Assembly (NCBI RefSeq): GCF_020852615.1
Contig: NZ_JADZAJ010000005.1
Coordinates: 113,772-177,771, forward strand
DNA from: Nitrosomonas sp.
Lineage (GTDB): Bacteria; Pseudomonadota; Gammaproteobacteria; Burkholderiales; Nitrosomonadaceae
Direction of reading: 5' to 3'
Length of the DNA: 64,000 nt
In this document: piece after piece, positions 9,816-20,245 of the stretch
Layout of the letters: each line of letters begins with the position of its first letter
Numbering within the stretch: position 1 is the stretch's first letter
The notes under the pieces: model-generated
What the model was told of the DNA's origin: nothing
Database searches by the model: none
What the model saw: only the letters and a program-made list of their open reading frames with translations
Translations under genes and position numbers: made by a program

Positions 9816-10316
9816 ATGAAAACTACTGATTTCTTTCCGGCTGTTAGGCGCATGCAATTGCGCCTGATGTTATTGGCACTGTTCTGTTTTATGAAACAGG
9901 TGCACGCTGGAGATATTAACGCCGACTCCGCAACACAAAGTGTTTTTCATCAGGAATGGGAACGGGCGTCAGATGAAGAACTCGCTTCTCTCAGGGGAGG
10001 ATTTATTCTTCCCAATGGGATACAGGTTGATATGAGTCTGGAAAAATTTATTCATTTGAATGATGTGCTGGTGCATTCGTCTTCCGTTCACGTTCCGGGA
10101 GAAGGTGTGCTTCTGCAAGCCGGAGGAATGAACTCCGTGTCCGGTTCTGTTGCTGTGCCACAGCTCAGCACCTTTATCCAGAATACACTGGATAGTCAGC
10201 ACATTGACGCACTGACGAAAATCAACATAGATATCAGCAATGTAAAAGGAGCAACGGCAAGTCTAGGTAATCACCGAATGATTACCGATTATCTGGCTCC
10301 TGCACTGTCGCGGTAA
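9816..10316 (+). CDS. Exported protein with double-glycine-like motif (Fap-like operon accessory)
   Basis: N-terminal hydrophobic segment, then ERASDEELASLRGGFILPNGIQV; located between the C39-like peptidase and barrel genes. Confidence 0.6.
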   Translation: MKTTDFFPAVRRMQLRLMLLALFCFMKQVHAGDINADSATQSVFHQEWERASDEELASLRGGFILPNGIQVDMSLEKFIHLNDVLVHSSSVHVPGEGVLLQAGGMNSVSGSVAVPQLSTFIQNTLDSQHIDALTKINIDISNVKGATASLGNHRMITDYLAPALSR

Positions 10317-10367
10317 TCCAGCCTGATGCTGCCCGATATAAAAAATATATGTGAGGAAGACAGCCAG

Positions 10368-11717
10368 ATGTCAAATATGACTTATAAATTATTTGCCGGT
10401 TGCCTCACAATATTTCTTGCTGTGTATTCTCAGGCAGGAAGGTCTTCGGATGAAATACTTGAGCAATATAAATCTCTTTTTTCGCAGCAGCAGAAGGAAT
10501 TTGAGAAACAGCGGCAAATTATTATCGAGCAGGGAAAAGAGATCGAAAAACTGAAATCCCGTCTGGATTCCCTGACACAGCAGCCAGCCGGCCAGCAGTC
10601 CACCAGCAACAGGGCTGATAAAGGAGCAGAGCAACCGGATTCAGCAAAATTACCCCATTCAAAAGCAGTCGCAGCGCAGCCTGTTGACAAAAGAGATGAT
10701 CATCAGGCGCAGGCACGTGCCGAATCCGGTAATCTTCCAAGTGGCCCGGTAGGGCAGGCGCCACCTAAGCAGAATGAAAAACCAAGACCACCTGAAATGC
10801 CCAGGTTGAGTGATTCGGTAGGAGGAGTGCTGACGCGTAAAGGCAAAATAGTGATTGAACCTTCGCTGGAATATGCTTTTACGGGAGGGAGTCGGGTTTT
10901 TCTGGATGCATTTACCTTTCTTCCGGCTATTGCCATTGGTCTGATCGATATTCGCCAGATCAAGCAGCATAGCCTCATGGCGAGTATTGGTGCCCGTTAC
11001 GGTCTGACAGACCGTTTGGAAATCGAAGCGAGAGTTCCCTACCGGGCCCGATTTGATGAACAACGCTCAAGACCGGTCAGTATTGGCGCAGCAATTGATG
11101 AAACATTTAATGCTTCCGGTAATGGTCTGGGAGATATTGAATTTGCCGCTCGCTACCAGCTGAATTCAGGTGCGGGAGGATGGCCTATTCTGGTGGGCAA
11201 CCTGCAAGCTACAGCGCCTACAGGTAAAGGCCCGTTTGATATTAAATATGCCAGGGCTCAGGGGGTTCCGGGTGCGGTATTTCCTACCGAGGTTCCTACC
11301 GGATCAGGTTTTTTCAGTTTTGAGCCAAGTGTGACTGCACTGTATGCAACTGATCCGGCAGTGTTTTTTGCAAACCTGGCCTATAACTACAATATGGGCT
11401 CCAAACAAAAAGCAATTGACGGGTCAGGTGACAGGTATAAAGTTGATCCCGGCTATGGTCTTGGTTTAACTGTTGGTATGGGGTTTGGGATAAATGAACG
11501 TTCTTCATTCAACATCGCGTACTCTCACCGCCATATCTTTAATACCAGGATCAATAACCAGACGTTGAAAGGCAGCCAGCTTGATATAGGCCAGTTGCTG
11601 ATCGGCTACGCCTTCAAGTATTCACCACAGACCACCCTGAACTTCTCCTTTGCAATAGGCACAACCGAAGATGCACAGGATGTGAGGCTCAGCTTCAGGG
11701 TACCTATGGTCTTTTAG
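10368..11717 (+). CDS. Outer-membrane beta-barrel protein with N-terminal coiled coil (FapF-like)
   Basis: DEILEQYKSLFSQQQKEFEKQRQIIIEQGKEIEKLKSRLDSLTQQ coiled coil, Pro/Gln-rich linker, then barrel-like domain (GARYGLTDRLEIEARVPYRARFD... LSFRVPMVF). ORF track start 10326; ATG at 10368 preferred. Confidence 0.75.
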   Translation: MSNMTYKLFAGCLTIFLAVYSQAGRSSDEILEQYKSLFSQQQKEFEKQRQIIIEQGKEIEKLKSRLDSLTQQPAGQQSTSNRADKGAEQPDSAKLPHSKAVAAQPVDKRDDHQAQARAESGNLPSGPVGQAPPKQNEKPRPPEMPRLSDSVGGVLTRKGKIVIEPSLEYAFTGGSRVFLDAFTFLPAIAIGLIDIRQIKQHSLMASIGARYGLTDRLEIEARVPYRARFDEQRSRPVSIGAAIDETFNASGNGLGDIEFAARYQLNSGAGGWPILVGNLQATAPTGKGPFDIKYARAQGVPGAVFPTEVPTGSGFFSFEPSVTALYATDPAVFFANLAYNYNMGSKQKAIDGSGDRYKVDPGYGLGLTVGMGFGINERSSFNIAYSHRHIFNTRINNQTLKGSQLDIGQLLIGYAFKYSPQTTLNFSFAIGTTEDAQDVRLSFRVPMVF

Positions 11718-11769
11718 ATGTCCCGGGGCGCCGGATCAGGTCAGTTAATACAATCAATCTTACTTTGCA

Positions 11770-12882
11770 TCATTTCAGCCCCAGGCTCTCCAGTACTTTT
11801 TCGTGATTCCATTTTCCGTGAAACAGGCGGCCTTTATGATCAGGCGTACGGTCACTCGTCCAGGTAATATACTGTCCATCCGGGGTAAATACCGGTAATC
11901 CATCGAATCCTTCCTCATCAGTTACCCGCACCGGCTCTTTTGTACCGTTGATATCAACGATATAAAGCTCAAAATTACGATGCCCTTCAACATTGGTTGC
12001 AAAAATAATGTACTGATTTGACGGGTGATAAAAAGGTGCCCAGGACATTCTGTTAAGCCGGGTGACTTGTTTCTGATCTGACCCGTCAATATTCATGGTA
12101 AATATTTCTGCTTCCTGCCCGTTTTCTGAAAAGCGGCGCCAGACAATCCGCTTCCCGTCCGGACTGAAGAATGGCCCTCCGTCATAGCTGCTGGTGTGTG
12201 TCAGTCTTTTAATATTGGAACCATCTGCATCCATGATATAAATATCGATCATGGAAGAAGGGTTGTTGTTGAAAAGAATAGTTTCTGCTTCAGACAAGGG
12301 TTCATTGTACGCCCGGCGATTGGAAGCAAAAGCAATCAGTTTTCCGTCAGGCGACCAGGAGGCTTCTGCATCATAGCCCTTAGTATGGGTCAAATTCCTG
12401 ATATGCCCACCGTTGAAATCCGCTTCGTAGATATCGTAGAACTCATCGTAATCCCAGGCGTATGCCCGGCGCTGGCCGGATTTTCTCTGTTCAATTTCAG
12501 CCACCATTTTGGCCTTAACCTCAGGGTCATCATGGGTTGAAGAAAACAGTACTTTTTCCTGGCTGGGGTGTATCCATGAACAGGTCGTTTTGCCAACACC
12601 GGGCGAGATCTGTTGTACATTCCCATTTGTCAGGTTTTTCAGATAAATCTGATAAAAAGGATTCTCACCGGTAACTTCGGCCTGATAAACCAGCCATTTG
12701 CCGTCAGCACGATAATAACCTTCACCTGACCGGACTTCCTGATCCGAAATCTGCCTTGCATCGGTAATGAAACCGGCAGCATCTGCCTGTGTCACAGCAA
12801 AAAAACAGGCAATGATCAGTAAACTGCGGGCAAATAAGTACGGAAGGTCAGAAAAATTGATCGATTGTGTAAAATTTTTCAT
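11770..12882 (-). CDS. TolB-like periplasmic WD40/PD40 beta-propeller protein
   Basis: Repeats of the type ASWSPDGKLIAFASNR, PFFSPDGKRIVWRR, PVFTPDGQYITWTSDR. Confidence 0.85.
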   Translation of the reverse strand: MKNFTQSINFSDLPYLFARSLLIIACFFAVTQADAAGFITDARQISDQEVRSGEGYYRADGKWLVYQAEVTGENPFYQIYLKNLTNGNVQQISPGVGKTTCSWIHPSQEKVLFSSTHDDPEVKAKMVAEIEQRKSGQRRAYAWDYDEFYDIYEADFNGGHIRNLTHTKGYDAEASWSPDGKLIAFASNRRAYNEPLSEAETILFNNNPSSMIDIYIMDADGSNIKRLTHTSSYDGGPFFSPDGKRIVWRRFSENGQEAEIFTMNIDGSDQKQVTRLNRMSWAPFYHPSNQYIIFATNVEGHRNFELYIVDINGTKEPVRVTDEEGFDGLPVFTPDGQYITWTSDRTPDHKGRLFHGKWNHEKVLESLGLK

Positions 12883-13061
12883 TTAGTTCATAATTCCTGT
12901 TGGTAAATAAAAATCATTTAAACATAGCTTCCGGAAAAAAGTAAGCTGATCCACCTGTCGGAAGAGTAGCTGATTGGCTTCAACTGCTGTCAGACAAGTA
13001 AACAATTACTCCAATTCAGGCGGAATCGGATCAATCACCCTTATCCACCACCCAATCCAAT

Positions 13062-16000
13062 ATGACAAAATCCGCCAGATTGCTTTCTTCATGCTGCCTT
13101 ATTGCTGCCAGCCTCTTCTGCAGCATCAATGTATCTGCCGGCAACCAGATTTTTCATCATCAGATGGAGGTAATGCTTTCACCGGACAGTTCAGAAATCC
13201 GGGTGAAAGATCAGATCCGGATACCGGCAAACAGAGTGGACCAGACAGCAGCCACTCGCCTGGAATTCAGTCTGCATGCCGCTCTGACCGTTATTGCAGA
13301 TGAAGATACTGAAGTTATTGTTCAGACGGCAGGTAATACCGATGTACATGCCGGCCCCGTACCCCTGAAACGATACAGAGTCACACTTCCCGCAGGAAAA
13401 GATACTTTTTCCCTTGGCTTCAGCGGGCATATTCACCATGCAGTGCGCGATCCCAGCCTGGAATACGCACGCAGTTTCAGCTATTCACCCGGACTGATTA
13501 CCGAAGAAGGGGTATTCCTTGCCAGCTCCACTGCCTGGTATCCGCAATTTGACGGAGATATGGTGTCATTTCATCTGGATGTTCAGCTGCCTGCCGGCTG
13601 GGATGTCGTCAGTCAGGGCAAACGGGTTGCCGAGCAAACTACAAAAACTGTCCGGCACGTTATCTGGGAAGAAATAAATCCACAGGACGATATTTACCTT
13701 GTCGCCGGACGCTACCAGCGTTATCAGCAATCTATCGGGGCGGTGGAAGCCTATGTTTACCTGCGCAGCCCCGATCAGGCGCTGGCACAAAAATATCTGG
13801 ATACCACAGGGCAATATATTGCCCTGTATAACAGGCTGATCGGTCCTTACCCTTATCCAAAATTTGCACTGGTCGAGAATTTCTGGGAAACCGGTTACGG
13901 CATGCCTTCTTTCACGCTGCTGGGGCCAAAAGTCATCCGTTTTCCGTTCATTCTGCACACCTCCTACCCGCACGAGATTCTGCACAACTACTGGGGCAAC
14001 GGAGTATTCGTTGATTACAGCAAAGGAAACTGGTCAGAAGGGTTGACGGCTTATCTTGCCGATCATCTCACCAGTGAGCAGAGCGGCAAAGGGGAAGAAT
14101 ACCGTCGTGATGTGCTGCAGAAATATACTGATTTTGTGAATCAAGAAAAGGATTTCCCGATTATCCGTTTTACCTCACGCCACAGTCCCAGTTCAGAAGC
14201 AATCGGTTATGGCAAAACTATGATGCTGTTTCATATGTTGCGGCAGGAATTGGGAGACAGGGATTTTATTAACGTGTTGCGCAGCTTTTATAAACAATAT
14301 CTATTCAAACAGGCGACTTTTGAAGATTTGCAGAATATTTTCAATACACAAACCGGTAAGGATTTTTCTTCATTTTTTCAGCAATGGGTGTATCAGAGTG
14401 GTGCGCCGGATCTGTTGCTTGAAAGTGCACAAGCTGAGCCTAATACAGCATCCGGGGAGAAAAGTTATCGGCTAAAAGCGATCATCAAACAAACGCAATC
14501 GGGGATGCCTTATCAGCTGAATGTGCCGGTTGCCGTACATCTGGAAGGGGAGACAACTGCCTGGCAGACGCGGATTAATATTGATCAATCGGTAAACCTC
14601 ATCGAACTGGATCTGCCGGCACGTCCGGTACGGATTGATGTTGATCCGCAATTTGATGTATTCCGGCGTCTGGACAGTCGTGAAATTCCCGCTGCCCTGT
14701 CACAGGGATTTGGTGCAGAAAACCCGTTGCTGATCCTGCCGGCCAGTGCCGGCAGGGAATTACTGCAGGCATATCAGCAGCTTGCCGCTACCTGGCAGAA
14801 AACCCAGTCCGGTTCACTGGAAATTATTCAAGATGATGAGCTGGAAACATTGCCTGCAGATCGCACTGTCTGGATCCTGGGTTGGCAAAACAGATTCAGT
14901 CATCACATGATTACTGCTCTGTCGGAGCATCATGTGACCGGTAAAACAGGAGAATTGCAGCTGAATGGGCAAACTTACCAGCAGGAAAAACATGCTGTGG
15001 TGCTGTCAGTGCGACAACCGGCCAACCCCGACCTGACATTGCTGTGGGTGGCAGCAGATCAACCTGAAGCGATTGCGGAACTGGCCGGAAAACTGCCGCA
15101 TTACCGCAAATACAGTTATCTGGCATTTGAAAGCGGGGGAGAGGGCGGGGAATTAAACAACATCAGTAAGGGCCAGTGGCCGGTAACCCGCTCACCCCTG
15201 ACGCGACTGATCACACAGAAGGGTGATGCTTCGCTTACCTCCGGCCATACCGGCACGCTGGCGCCACGCCATGCACTGGCAGAGTTACCGCCACTGTTTT
15301 CAGAAAACCGCATGCTGGAAGATATTACATTTCTGGCTGGTGAAACGCTTAAAGGACGCGAGCTTGGCAGTCCGGAACTGGATAAGGCAGCAGACTATAT
15401 TGCACAGCAATTTCAGCAGGCAGGGTTGCAACCCGGTGGCGATGGAAAGGGTAAGGAGGGCTATTTTCAGGATTGGCATCAGGAAGTGGGGGCACCAAAA
15501 GGCAAAATCCCGCTGCGGAATGTTATTGGCATCCTGCCTGGTATCAATCCGCAACTGACCGGACAAAGCCTGATTATCGGCGCACATTACGACCATCTCG
15601 GTTTGGGCTGGCCGGATGTGCGTGCAGCCAATCGCGGCAAGATTCATTATGGTGCGGATGATAACGCCAGTGGTATTGCCGTTATGCTTGAACTGGCGCG
15701 ACAGATTGCAACCAAATGGCAACCGCAACGCACCATTATTTTTATTGCCTTTACCGGAGAAGAAGCTGGTTTACTGGGTGCTACCCATTACCTGAGCAAT
15801 CTGACCGGTTACCCGGCGGACAAGATCATTGCCATGCTGAACCTGGATACCGTTGGTCGATTGGGAAACAATCCTGTTACTGTGTTTGGTACAGGAACAG
15901 CAAGCGAGCTGGTGCATATATTCCGCGGCGCTGGTTTTGTTACCGGTATTCCCGTTAACGCGATAACCCATGATTTTGGCTCCGGTGATCAGACTGCTTT

Positions 16001-16496
16001 TATCAAAACCGGGATACCGGCAGTCCAGTTCTTTGGCAGCACACACAAGGACTATCACACGCCGGGTGACACCATCGATAAAATCGATACGGCCGGGCTG
16101 GTCAAAGTGGCAGCCATTCTCAAGGAAGGTGCAGAATATCTGGCCAATCGTCCTGAACTGCTAACGGTTGCGCCGGGTAACGGTCATCGGTCAGCCGGCA
16201 CAGTACAGGCACCCGATCGGATAAAAGCCAAACGCAAAGTCATTATTGGTACCGTACCGGATTTTTCCTGGCAGGGGGAGGGGGTACGTGTGGATGGTGT
16301 GCTTCCTGATTCACCGGCACAGCAAGCACAATTACAGCCGGGCGACATACTGACCCGGCTGGCGGGACAGCCCATCACTGATTTGAGATCATACGCCGAT
16401 ATTCTTCGTCAACTGAAGGCAGACAGGGAAGTCGAACTGCAGTTTCAGCGGGGAAAAGAGCACACAGCAATAAAAATTGTACCGGTTGAGCGTTAA
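13062..16496 (+). CDS. M1-like / M28 / PDZ multidomain exported peptidase
   Basis: 1144 aa: signal peptide; M1 zinc motif [10 protein letters not shown]...[13 protein letters not shown]28 motifs [47 protein letters not shown]-terminal PDZ-like [29 protein letters not shown]. Confidence 0.88.
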   Translation: MTKSARLLSSCCLIAASLFCSINVSAGNQIFHHQMEVMLSPDSSEIRVKDQIRIPANRVDQTAATRLEFSLHAALTVIADEDTEVIVQTAGNTDVHAGPVPLKRYRVTLPAGKDTFSLGFSGHIHHAVRDPSLEYARSFSYSPGLITEEGVFLASSTAWYPQFDGDMVSFHLDVQLPAGWDVVSQGKRVAEQTTKTVRHVIWEEINPQDDIYLVAGRYQRYQQSIGAVEAYVYLRSPDQALAQKYLDTTGQYIALYNRLIGPYPYPKFALVENFWETGYGMPSFTLLGPKVIRFPFILHTSYPHEILHNYWGNGVFVDYSKGNWSEGLTAYLADHLTSEQSGKGEEYRRDVLQKYTDFVNQEKDFPIIRFTSRHSPSSEAIGYGKTMMLFHMLRQELGDRDFINVLRSFYKQYLFKQATFEDLQNIFNTQTGKDFSSFFQQWVYQSGAPDLLLESAQAEPNTASGEKSYRLKAIIKQTQSGMPYQLNVPVAVHLEGETTAWQTRINIDQSVNLIELDLPARPVRIDVDPQFDVFRRLDSREIPAALSQGFGAENPLLILPASAGRELLQAYQQLAATWQKTQSGSLEIIQDDELETLPADRTVWILGWQNRFSHHMITALSEHHVTGKTGELQLNGQTYQQEKHAVVLSVRQPANPDLTLLWVAADQPEAIAELAGKLPHYRKYSYLAFESGGEGGELNNISKGQWPVTRSPLTRLITQKGDASLTSGHTGTLAPRHALAELPPLFSENRMLEDITFLAGETLKGRELGSPELDKAADYIAQQFQQAGLQPGGDGKGKEGYFQDWHQEVGAPKGKIPLRNVIGILPGINPQLTGQSLIIGAHYDHLGLGWPDVRAANRGKIHYGADDNASGIAVMLELARQIATKWQPQRTIIFIAFTGEEAGLLGATHYLSNLTGYPADKIIAMLNLDTVGRLGNNPVTVFGTGTASELVHIFRGAGFVTGIPVNAITHDFGSGDQTAFIKTGIPAVQFFGSTHKDYHTPGDTIDKIDTAGLVKVAAILKEGAEYLANRPELLTVAPGNGHRSAGTVQAPDRIKAKRKVIIGTVPDFSWQGEGVRVDGVLPDSPAQQAQLQPGDILTRLAGQPITDLRSYADILRQLKADREVELQFQRGKEHTAIKIVPVER

Positions 16497-16517
16497 CAGA
16501 CTGACAGTAAAACCAGA

Positions 16518-17516
16518 TCAATCATCAACCTTGACTTCATTTACCGGTATTTCCCCGGCAAGGAACTGTTTTACATTATCAAAGGTTGTCAGTGCGATCT
16601 GGCCGAGTGCTTCCTGTGTAAAAAACCCCTGATGTGCAGTGATCAGTACGTTCGGAAAAGTCATAAGCCGTGCAATGGTATCGTCGAGAATAATCTGATC
16701 GGAGAGATTCCGAAAAAACAGATCTTCTTCCTGCTCATAAACATCTATCCCCAGATAGCCGATTTTGCCTGATTTCAATCCGGCAATGACGGCCCTGGTA
16801 TCTACCAGTCCACCTCGTCCGGTATTAATCAGCATAACGCCCGTTTTCATTTGAGCAATGGTTTCATTATTGATGAGATAGCGCGTTTTTTCATTAAGCG
16901 GGCAATGCAGCGAGAGAATATCGCATTGTGGCAAAAGCGTATTGACGGCAACATACGAGACGCTCATTTTCTCCATCTCCGGTTTCTTTACCGGATCATA
17001 AGCAAGAATATTGCAACCCAGACCATGCATAATCCGGCAAAAAACTTCACCAATATGACCGGTACCAATTACACCTACCGTTTTTTTATAGAGATCAAAT
17101 CCAAGCAGCCCGTTTAACGAAAAATTCTGTTCGCGGATTCGGTTATATGCCTTGTGCGTTTTGCGATTCAGCGCCATGATCATTGCCAGTGCATGCTCCG
17201 CCACGGCATGCGGAGAATAGGCGGGGACGCGTACCACTCTGATGTTGCAGATTTGAGCTGCCTTAAGATCCACATTATTGAAACCGGCGCAACGCAATGC
17301 GATGAGCGGTATATTCAGCCGGGCAAGCTGGCGGATAACTGCTTCATTAAGGCAGTCGTTGACAAAAACACATACGGCATCACTTCCATCGGCTAGAAAT
17401 ACAGTGCGTTCAGTCAGCTTTTCTTCCAGAAAAACAAATTCAAAACACGTATCTGCACAATATTTTGTAAATGATTCGCGGTCATACGGTTGTGTACTGA
17501 AGAAAGTAATTTTCAT
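16518..17516 (-). CDS. 2-hydroxyacid dehydrogenase (D-lactate dehydrogenase-like)
   Basis: MKITFFSTQPYDRESF...; GVIGTGHIGEVFCRIMHGLGCNILAYDP; LHCPLNEKTRYLIN; VMLINTGRGGLVDT. Start moved to ATG 17516 from the 17732 ORF limit. Confidence 0.9.
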   Translation of the reverse strand: MKITFFSTQPYDRESFTKYCADTCFEFVFLEEKLTERTVFLADGSDAVCVFVNDCLNEAVIRQLARLNIPLIALRCAGFNNVDLKAAQICNIRVVRVPAYSPHAVAEHALAMIMALNRKTHKAYNRIREQNFSLNGLLGFDLYKKTVGVIGTGHIGEVFCRIMHGLGCNILAYDPVKKPEMEKMSVSYVAVNTLLPQCDILSLHCPLNEKTRYLINNETIAQMKTGVMLINTGRGGLVDTRAVIAGLKSGKIGYLGIDVYEQEEDLFFRNLSDQIILDDTIARLMTFPNVLITAHQGFFTQEALGQIALTTFDNVKQFLAGEIPVNEVKVDD

Positions 17517-17602
17517 TGGCTGTTTCCCGGCAAGGGTACCTGCATAAAGGAAAGAAACATATGAATTGTAATGGAGCCATTTAATTGACAACGGGAAAAA
17601 CG

Positions 17603-18721
17603 ATGCGCTGGGATATTTTCTGTCATGTAGTTGATAACTACGGCGATATCGGTGTCTGTTGGCGTCTGGCACGTCAACTGGTGATGGAATTTGCTGTTTC
17701 CGTACGAATACTGATCGATAATCTGGATTCAATGCAGCGCATTTGCCCGGAAACCAACCCTGATCTGGCTGTTCAGCATATCCTGGGGATAGAGATTCTG
17801 CACTGGGTTATGCCATTTCCGGATCTTGTACCGGCAGATGTTGTGATTGAGGCTTTTGGCTGCGAATTACCCACCCGTTACGTGACAGCAATGGCTGCTG
17901 AAAAAACAGGCCCTGTATGGATCAATCTGGAGTATCTATCTGCCGAGCCATGGGTAGAAAGTTGCCACGGTCTGGCTTCTCCCCATCCTGGTTTACCGTT
18001 GATCAAATATTTTTTTTTCCCGGGCTTTACAGCAGAGACCGGTGGATTAATACGGGAAGCCGGATTATTTTCCCGGCGGGATGCGTTACAAACAAATTCA
18101 GCAGGATTGTGGCAGGAATTGGGTATCCCCGGCCCAATCCCGGGTGAAACCACCATTTCACTGTTTTGTTATAGCAGTGCCCCGACCCGTAATTTACTGG
18201 ACGCCTGGGCAAATTCAGCATCACCAATTCGATGCCTGCTGCCTGAAGGTGCAGTTTCGCAGCAGGTAGCCGGCTGGGCAGGCAAATCATACCTTGCAGC
18301 GGGAGAATGCATTCAGCGCAGAAGCCTTATTTTGCAGGTTATCCCTTTCCTGTCACAGGAAAATTATGATCATTTGCTGTGGGCATGCGACTGTAATTTT
18401 GTACGCGGTGAAGATTCTTTCGTACGCGCGCAATGGGCAGCACGGCCCATCATCTGGCAGATTTATCCACAGCAGGAAAATATACATTTAACCAAACTCA
18501 ATGCTTTCCTGGATCTTTATTGCCAGAATCTGATCAAAGAAGCAGCTGATGCCTTGCATGCCTTTCACCGGAGCTGGAACCGTAACGAAAACCCGGATTG
18601 GGATGCTTTCTGGACACATCAGAAAATACTGCAATCTCATGCAATCAGCTGGGCTGATCAGCTTGGGAAAATGCCCGACCTCACTTCCAGTCTGGTAGAT
18701 TTTTGCAGAAACCGGCAATAA
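17603..18721 (+). CDS. earP: EF-P arginine rhamnosyltransferase EarP
   Basis: MRWDIFCHVVDNYGDIGVCWRLARQL, NFVRGEDSFVRAQWAARPIIWQIYPQQENIHLTKL; immediately upstream of efp. Confidence 0.93.
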   Translation: MRWDIFCHVVDNYGDIGVCWRLARQLVMEFAVSVRILIDNLDSMQRICPETNPDLAVQHILGIEILHWVMPFPDLVPADVVIEAFGCELPTRYVTAMAAEKTGPVWINLEYLSAEPWVESCHGLASPHPGLPLIKYFFFPGFTAETGGLIREAGLFSRRDALQTNSAGLWQELGIPGPIPGETTISLFCYSSAPTRNLLDAWANSASPIRCLLPEGAVSQQVAGWAGKSYLAAGECIQRRSLILQVIPFLSQENYDHLLWACDCNFVRGEDSFVRAQWAARPIIWQIYPQQENIHLTKLNAFLDLYCQNLIKEAADALHAFHRSWNRNENPDWDAFWTHQKILQSHAISWADQLGKMPDLTSSLVDFCRNRQ

Positions 18722-18786
18722 TTCCTTCGCCCCACTGGGGAAGACGAAGTATAATTCCCTGTTTTTCCACAACTTATAGTAATTAG

Positions 18787-19344
18787 ATGAAAACTGCTCA
18801 AGAACTTCGTGTAGGTAATGTGTTTATGCTCGGCAAAGATCCAATGGTCGTACTGAAAACTGAATTTTCCAAGTCGGGACGTAATTCCTCTGTAGTTAAA
18901 ATGAAATATAAAAACCTGCTGACTGAATCACCAGGTGAAGCTGTGTACAAGGCTGATGATAAATTTGATGTGGTGGTACTGGAAAAGAAAGAAGTTACCT
19001 ATTCCTATTTTGCCAGCCCAATGTACGTATTCATGGATGCTGAATTCAACCAGTATGAAATTGAAGAAGAAACCATGAGTGCCGCACTCAGCTTTCTGGA
19101 AGATGGCCTGCCTTGCGAAGTTGTGTTCTACAACGGCAAACCCATTTCAGTTGAGCTGCCCAATGTTGTTGTACGTGAGATTATTTATACCGAACCCGCT
19201 GTCAAAGGTGATACCACAGGTAAGGTAATGAAGCCCGCGAAAATCGCCACCGGCTTTGAACTGGCTGTACCTTTATTTTGTGAAATCGGTGACAGAATTG
19301 AAATTGACACCCGGACAAACGAGTATCGCAGCCGTGTCAAATAA
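18787..19344 (+). CDS. efp: Elongation factor P
   Basis: 185 aa; [44 protein letters not shown], with Arg at the modification loop as expected with EarP. Confidence 0.96.
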   Translation: MKTAQELRVGNVFMLGKDPMVVLKTEFSKSGRNSSVVKMKYKNLLTESPGEAVYKADDKFDVVVLEKKEVTYSYFASPMYVFMDAEFNQYEIEEETMSAALSFLEDGLPCEVVFYNGKPISVELPNVVVREIIYTEPAVKGDTTGKVMKPAKIATGFELAVPLFCEIGDRIEIDTRTNEYRSRVK

Positions 19345-19375
19345 ACAATAGTGATATCTGTACTCAATATGCTGA

Positions 19376-19413
19376 TATTCCGACATACACGGGGGTACTT
19401 GTATGTCGGAATA
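19376..19413. terminator. 14-bp inverted repeat between efp and the dif-associated element
   Basis: TATTCCGACATACA-CGGGGGTACT-TGTATGTCGGAATA; no strong U-tract. Confidence 0.55.
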
Positions 19414-19474
19414 ATTTACTGATAACACCACAGCGCAGAAACGGCCAGCGTTTTTATCCTGCCGAACAAGCCGA

Positions 19475-19879
19475 TCATAACATCTCCCCCTTGATCACCT
19501 TCAGCGGCACGACGGGGGCAGACTGCCGACGGTATTCCTCATCCCACATCCGGGCTTTGTCGATCATCCAGGTAAGCGGGTAAAGATCCCCGGGAGTGAA
19601 GATTTTCCCCTCGGGCGAAATGAGCTGGTTACGCAGTAACATCCAGCCTTCCCAGGCCTTAAAGGGCAGTTCATAGCCGGTCATGATGCGCAGCAGTCGG
19701 AACGCGGCATACGGTATCCGTACGACGCCGCGTTCCCAGTACTGGACAGTCCGCAGTGAAACCCGAAGCATGTCGGCAACCTGTTGACGGGTAAGCCCCG
19801 CCAGAATCCGCGTCTCACGCATAACGTCATAGTTCACGGGTTTGTAGGGTTTACGCTTGTAACGGCGTTTACGGGGCAT
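19475..19879 (-). CDS. HTH protein resembling the VC1465/XafT Xer recombination activation factor family
   Basis: MPRKRRYKRKPYKPVNYDVMRETRILAGLTRQQVADMLRVSLRTVQYWERGVVRIPYAAFRLLRIMTGYELPFKAWEGWMLLRNQLISPEGKIF: XRE-like HTH followed by the GYELP..AW.GW....L.SPEG motif recalled for this family. Confidence 0.6.
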   Translation of the reverse strand: MPRKRRYKRKPYKPVNYDVMRETRILAGLTRQQVADMLRVSLRTVQYWERGVVRIPYAAFRLLRIMTGYELPFKAWEGWMLLRNQLISPEGKIFTPGDLYPLTWMIDKARMWDEEYRRQSAPVVPLKVIKGEML

Positions 19880-20081
19880 GGTGATACCTCACAGGCAGCG
19901 GGATATACCAGCGATGATGACGACGGTGATAAAAGGCACCTTCAAAGCGACCCTCAGCACACCAGTCGAGAATATCGCCCAGGGGAAGGCGAAGGTGACG
20001 AGCCAGGGATTCATCCGCGATCACGCCAGTTACCGAATTAGTGAAAAAATCACCTGATTTTCCAGGGTAAAAACGAGTCAT
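19869..20081 (-). CDS. Small probable DNA-binding protein
   Basis: MTRFYPGKSGDFFTNSVTGVIADESLARHLRLPLGDILDWCAEGRFEGAFYHRRHHRWYIPLPV resembles an excisionase/MerR-like winged helix; overlaps the next gene by 11 nt (ORF track start 20099). Confidence 0.5.
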   Translation of the reverse strand: MTRFYPGKSGDFFTNSVTGVIADESLARHLRLPLGDILDWCAEGRFEGAFYHRRHHRWYIPLPVRYHHAP

Positions 20082-20129
20082 TTCAGTCTCCAAAACCAAT
20101 TTTAAGACTAGCGCCGGTTAGTCTAATTT

Positions 20130-20245
20130 TTCCCAGAATGGGAATGAATGGACTGGGTGTCAAAGAGTGCAAAACTGCCAAAATGGCAGTAAATGGACTA
20201 GGCAAAATAAAGTGCAAGGAGTGCAAAATTTGCACTGAATGGACT
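20130..20245. repeat. Three-unit array: 15-nt perfect hairpin of variable sequence + conserved T[GA]AATGGACT
   Basis: TTCCCAGAATGGGAA-TGAATGGACT (20130-20154), CTGCCAAAATGGCAG-TAAATGGACT (20175-20199), GTGCAAAATTTGCAC-TGAATGGACT (20221-20245); unit spacing 45 and 46 bp. Confidence 0.85.

Noticed and set aside
19376-19413. Second dif/att site at the efp side of the element
   Set aside because: The inverted repeat here has no XerC/XerD arm similarity; it looks like a transcriptional hairpin.
20130-20245. CRISPR-like array
   Set aside because: Only 10 nt are invariant, the palindromes vary and are self-complementary, spacers are short and similar, and there are no cas genes.
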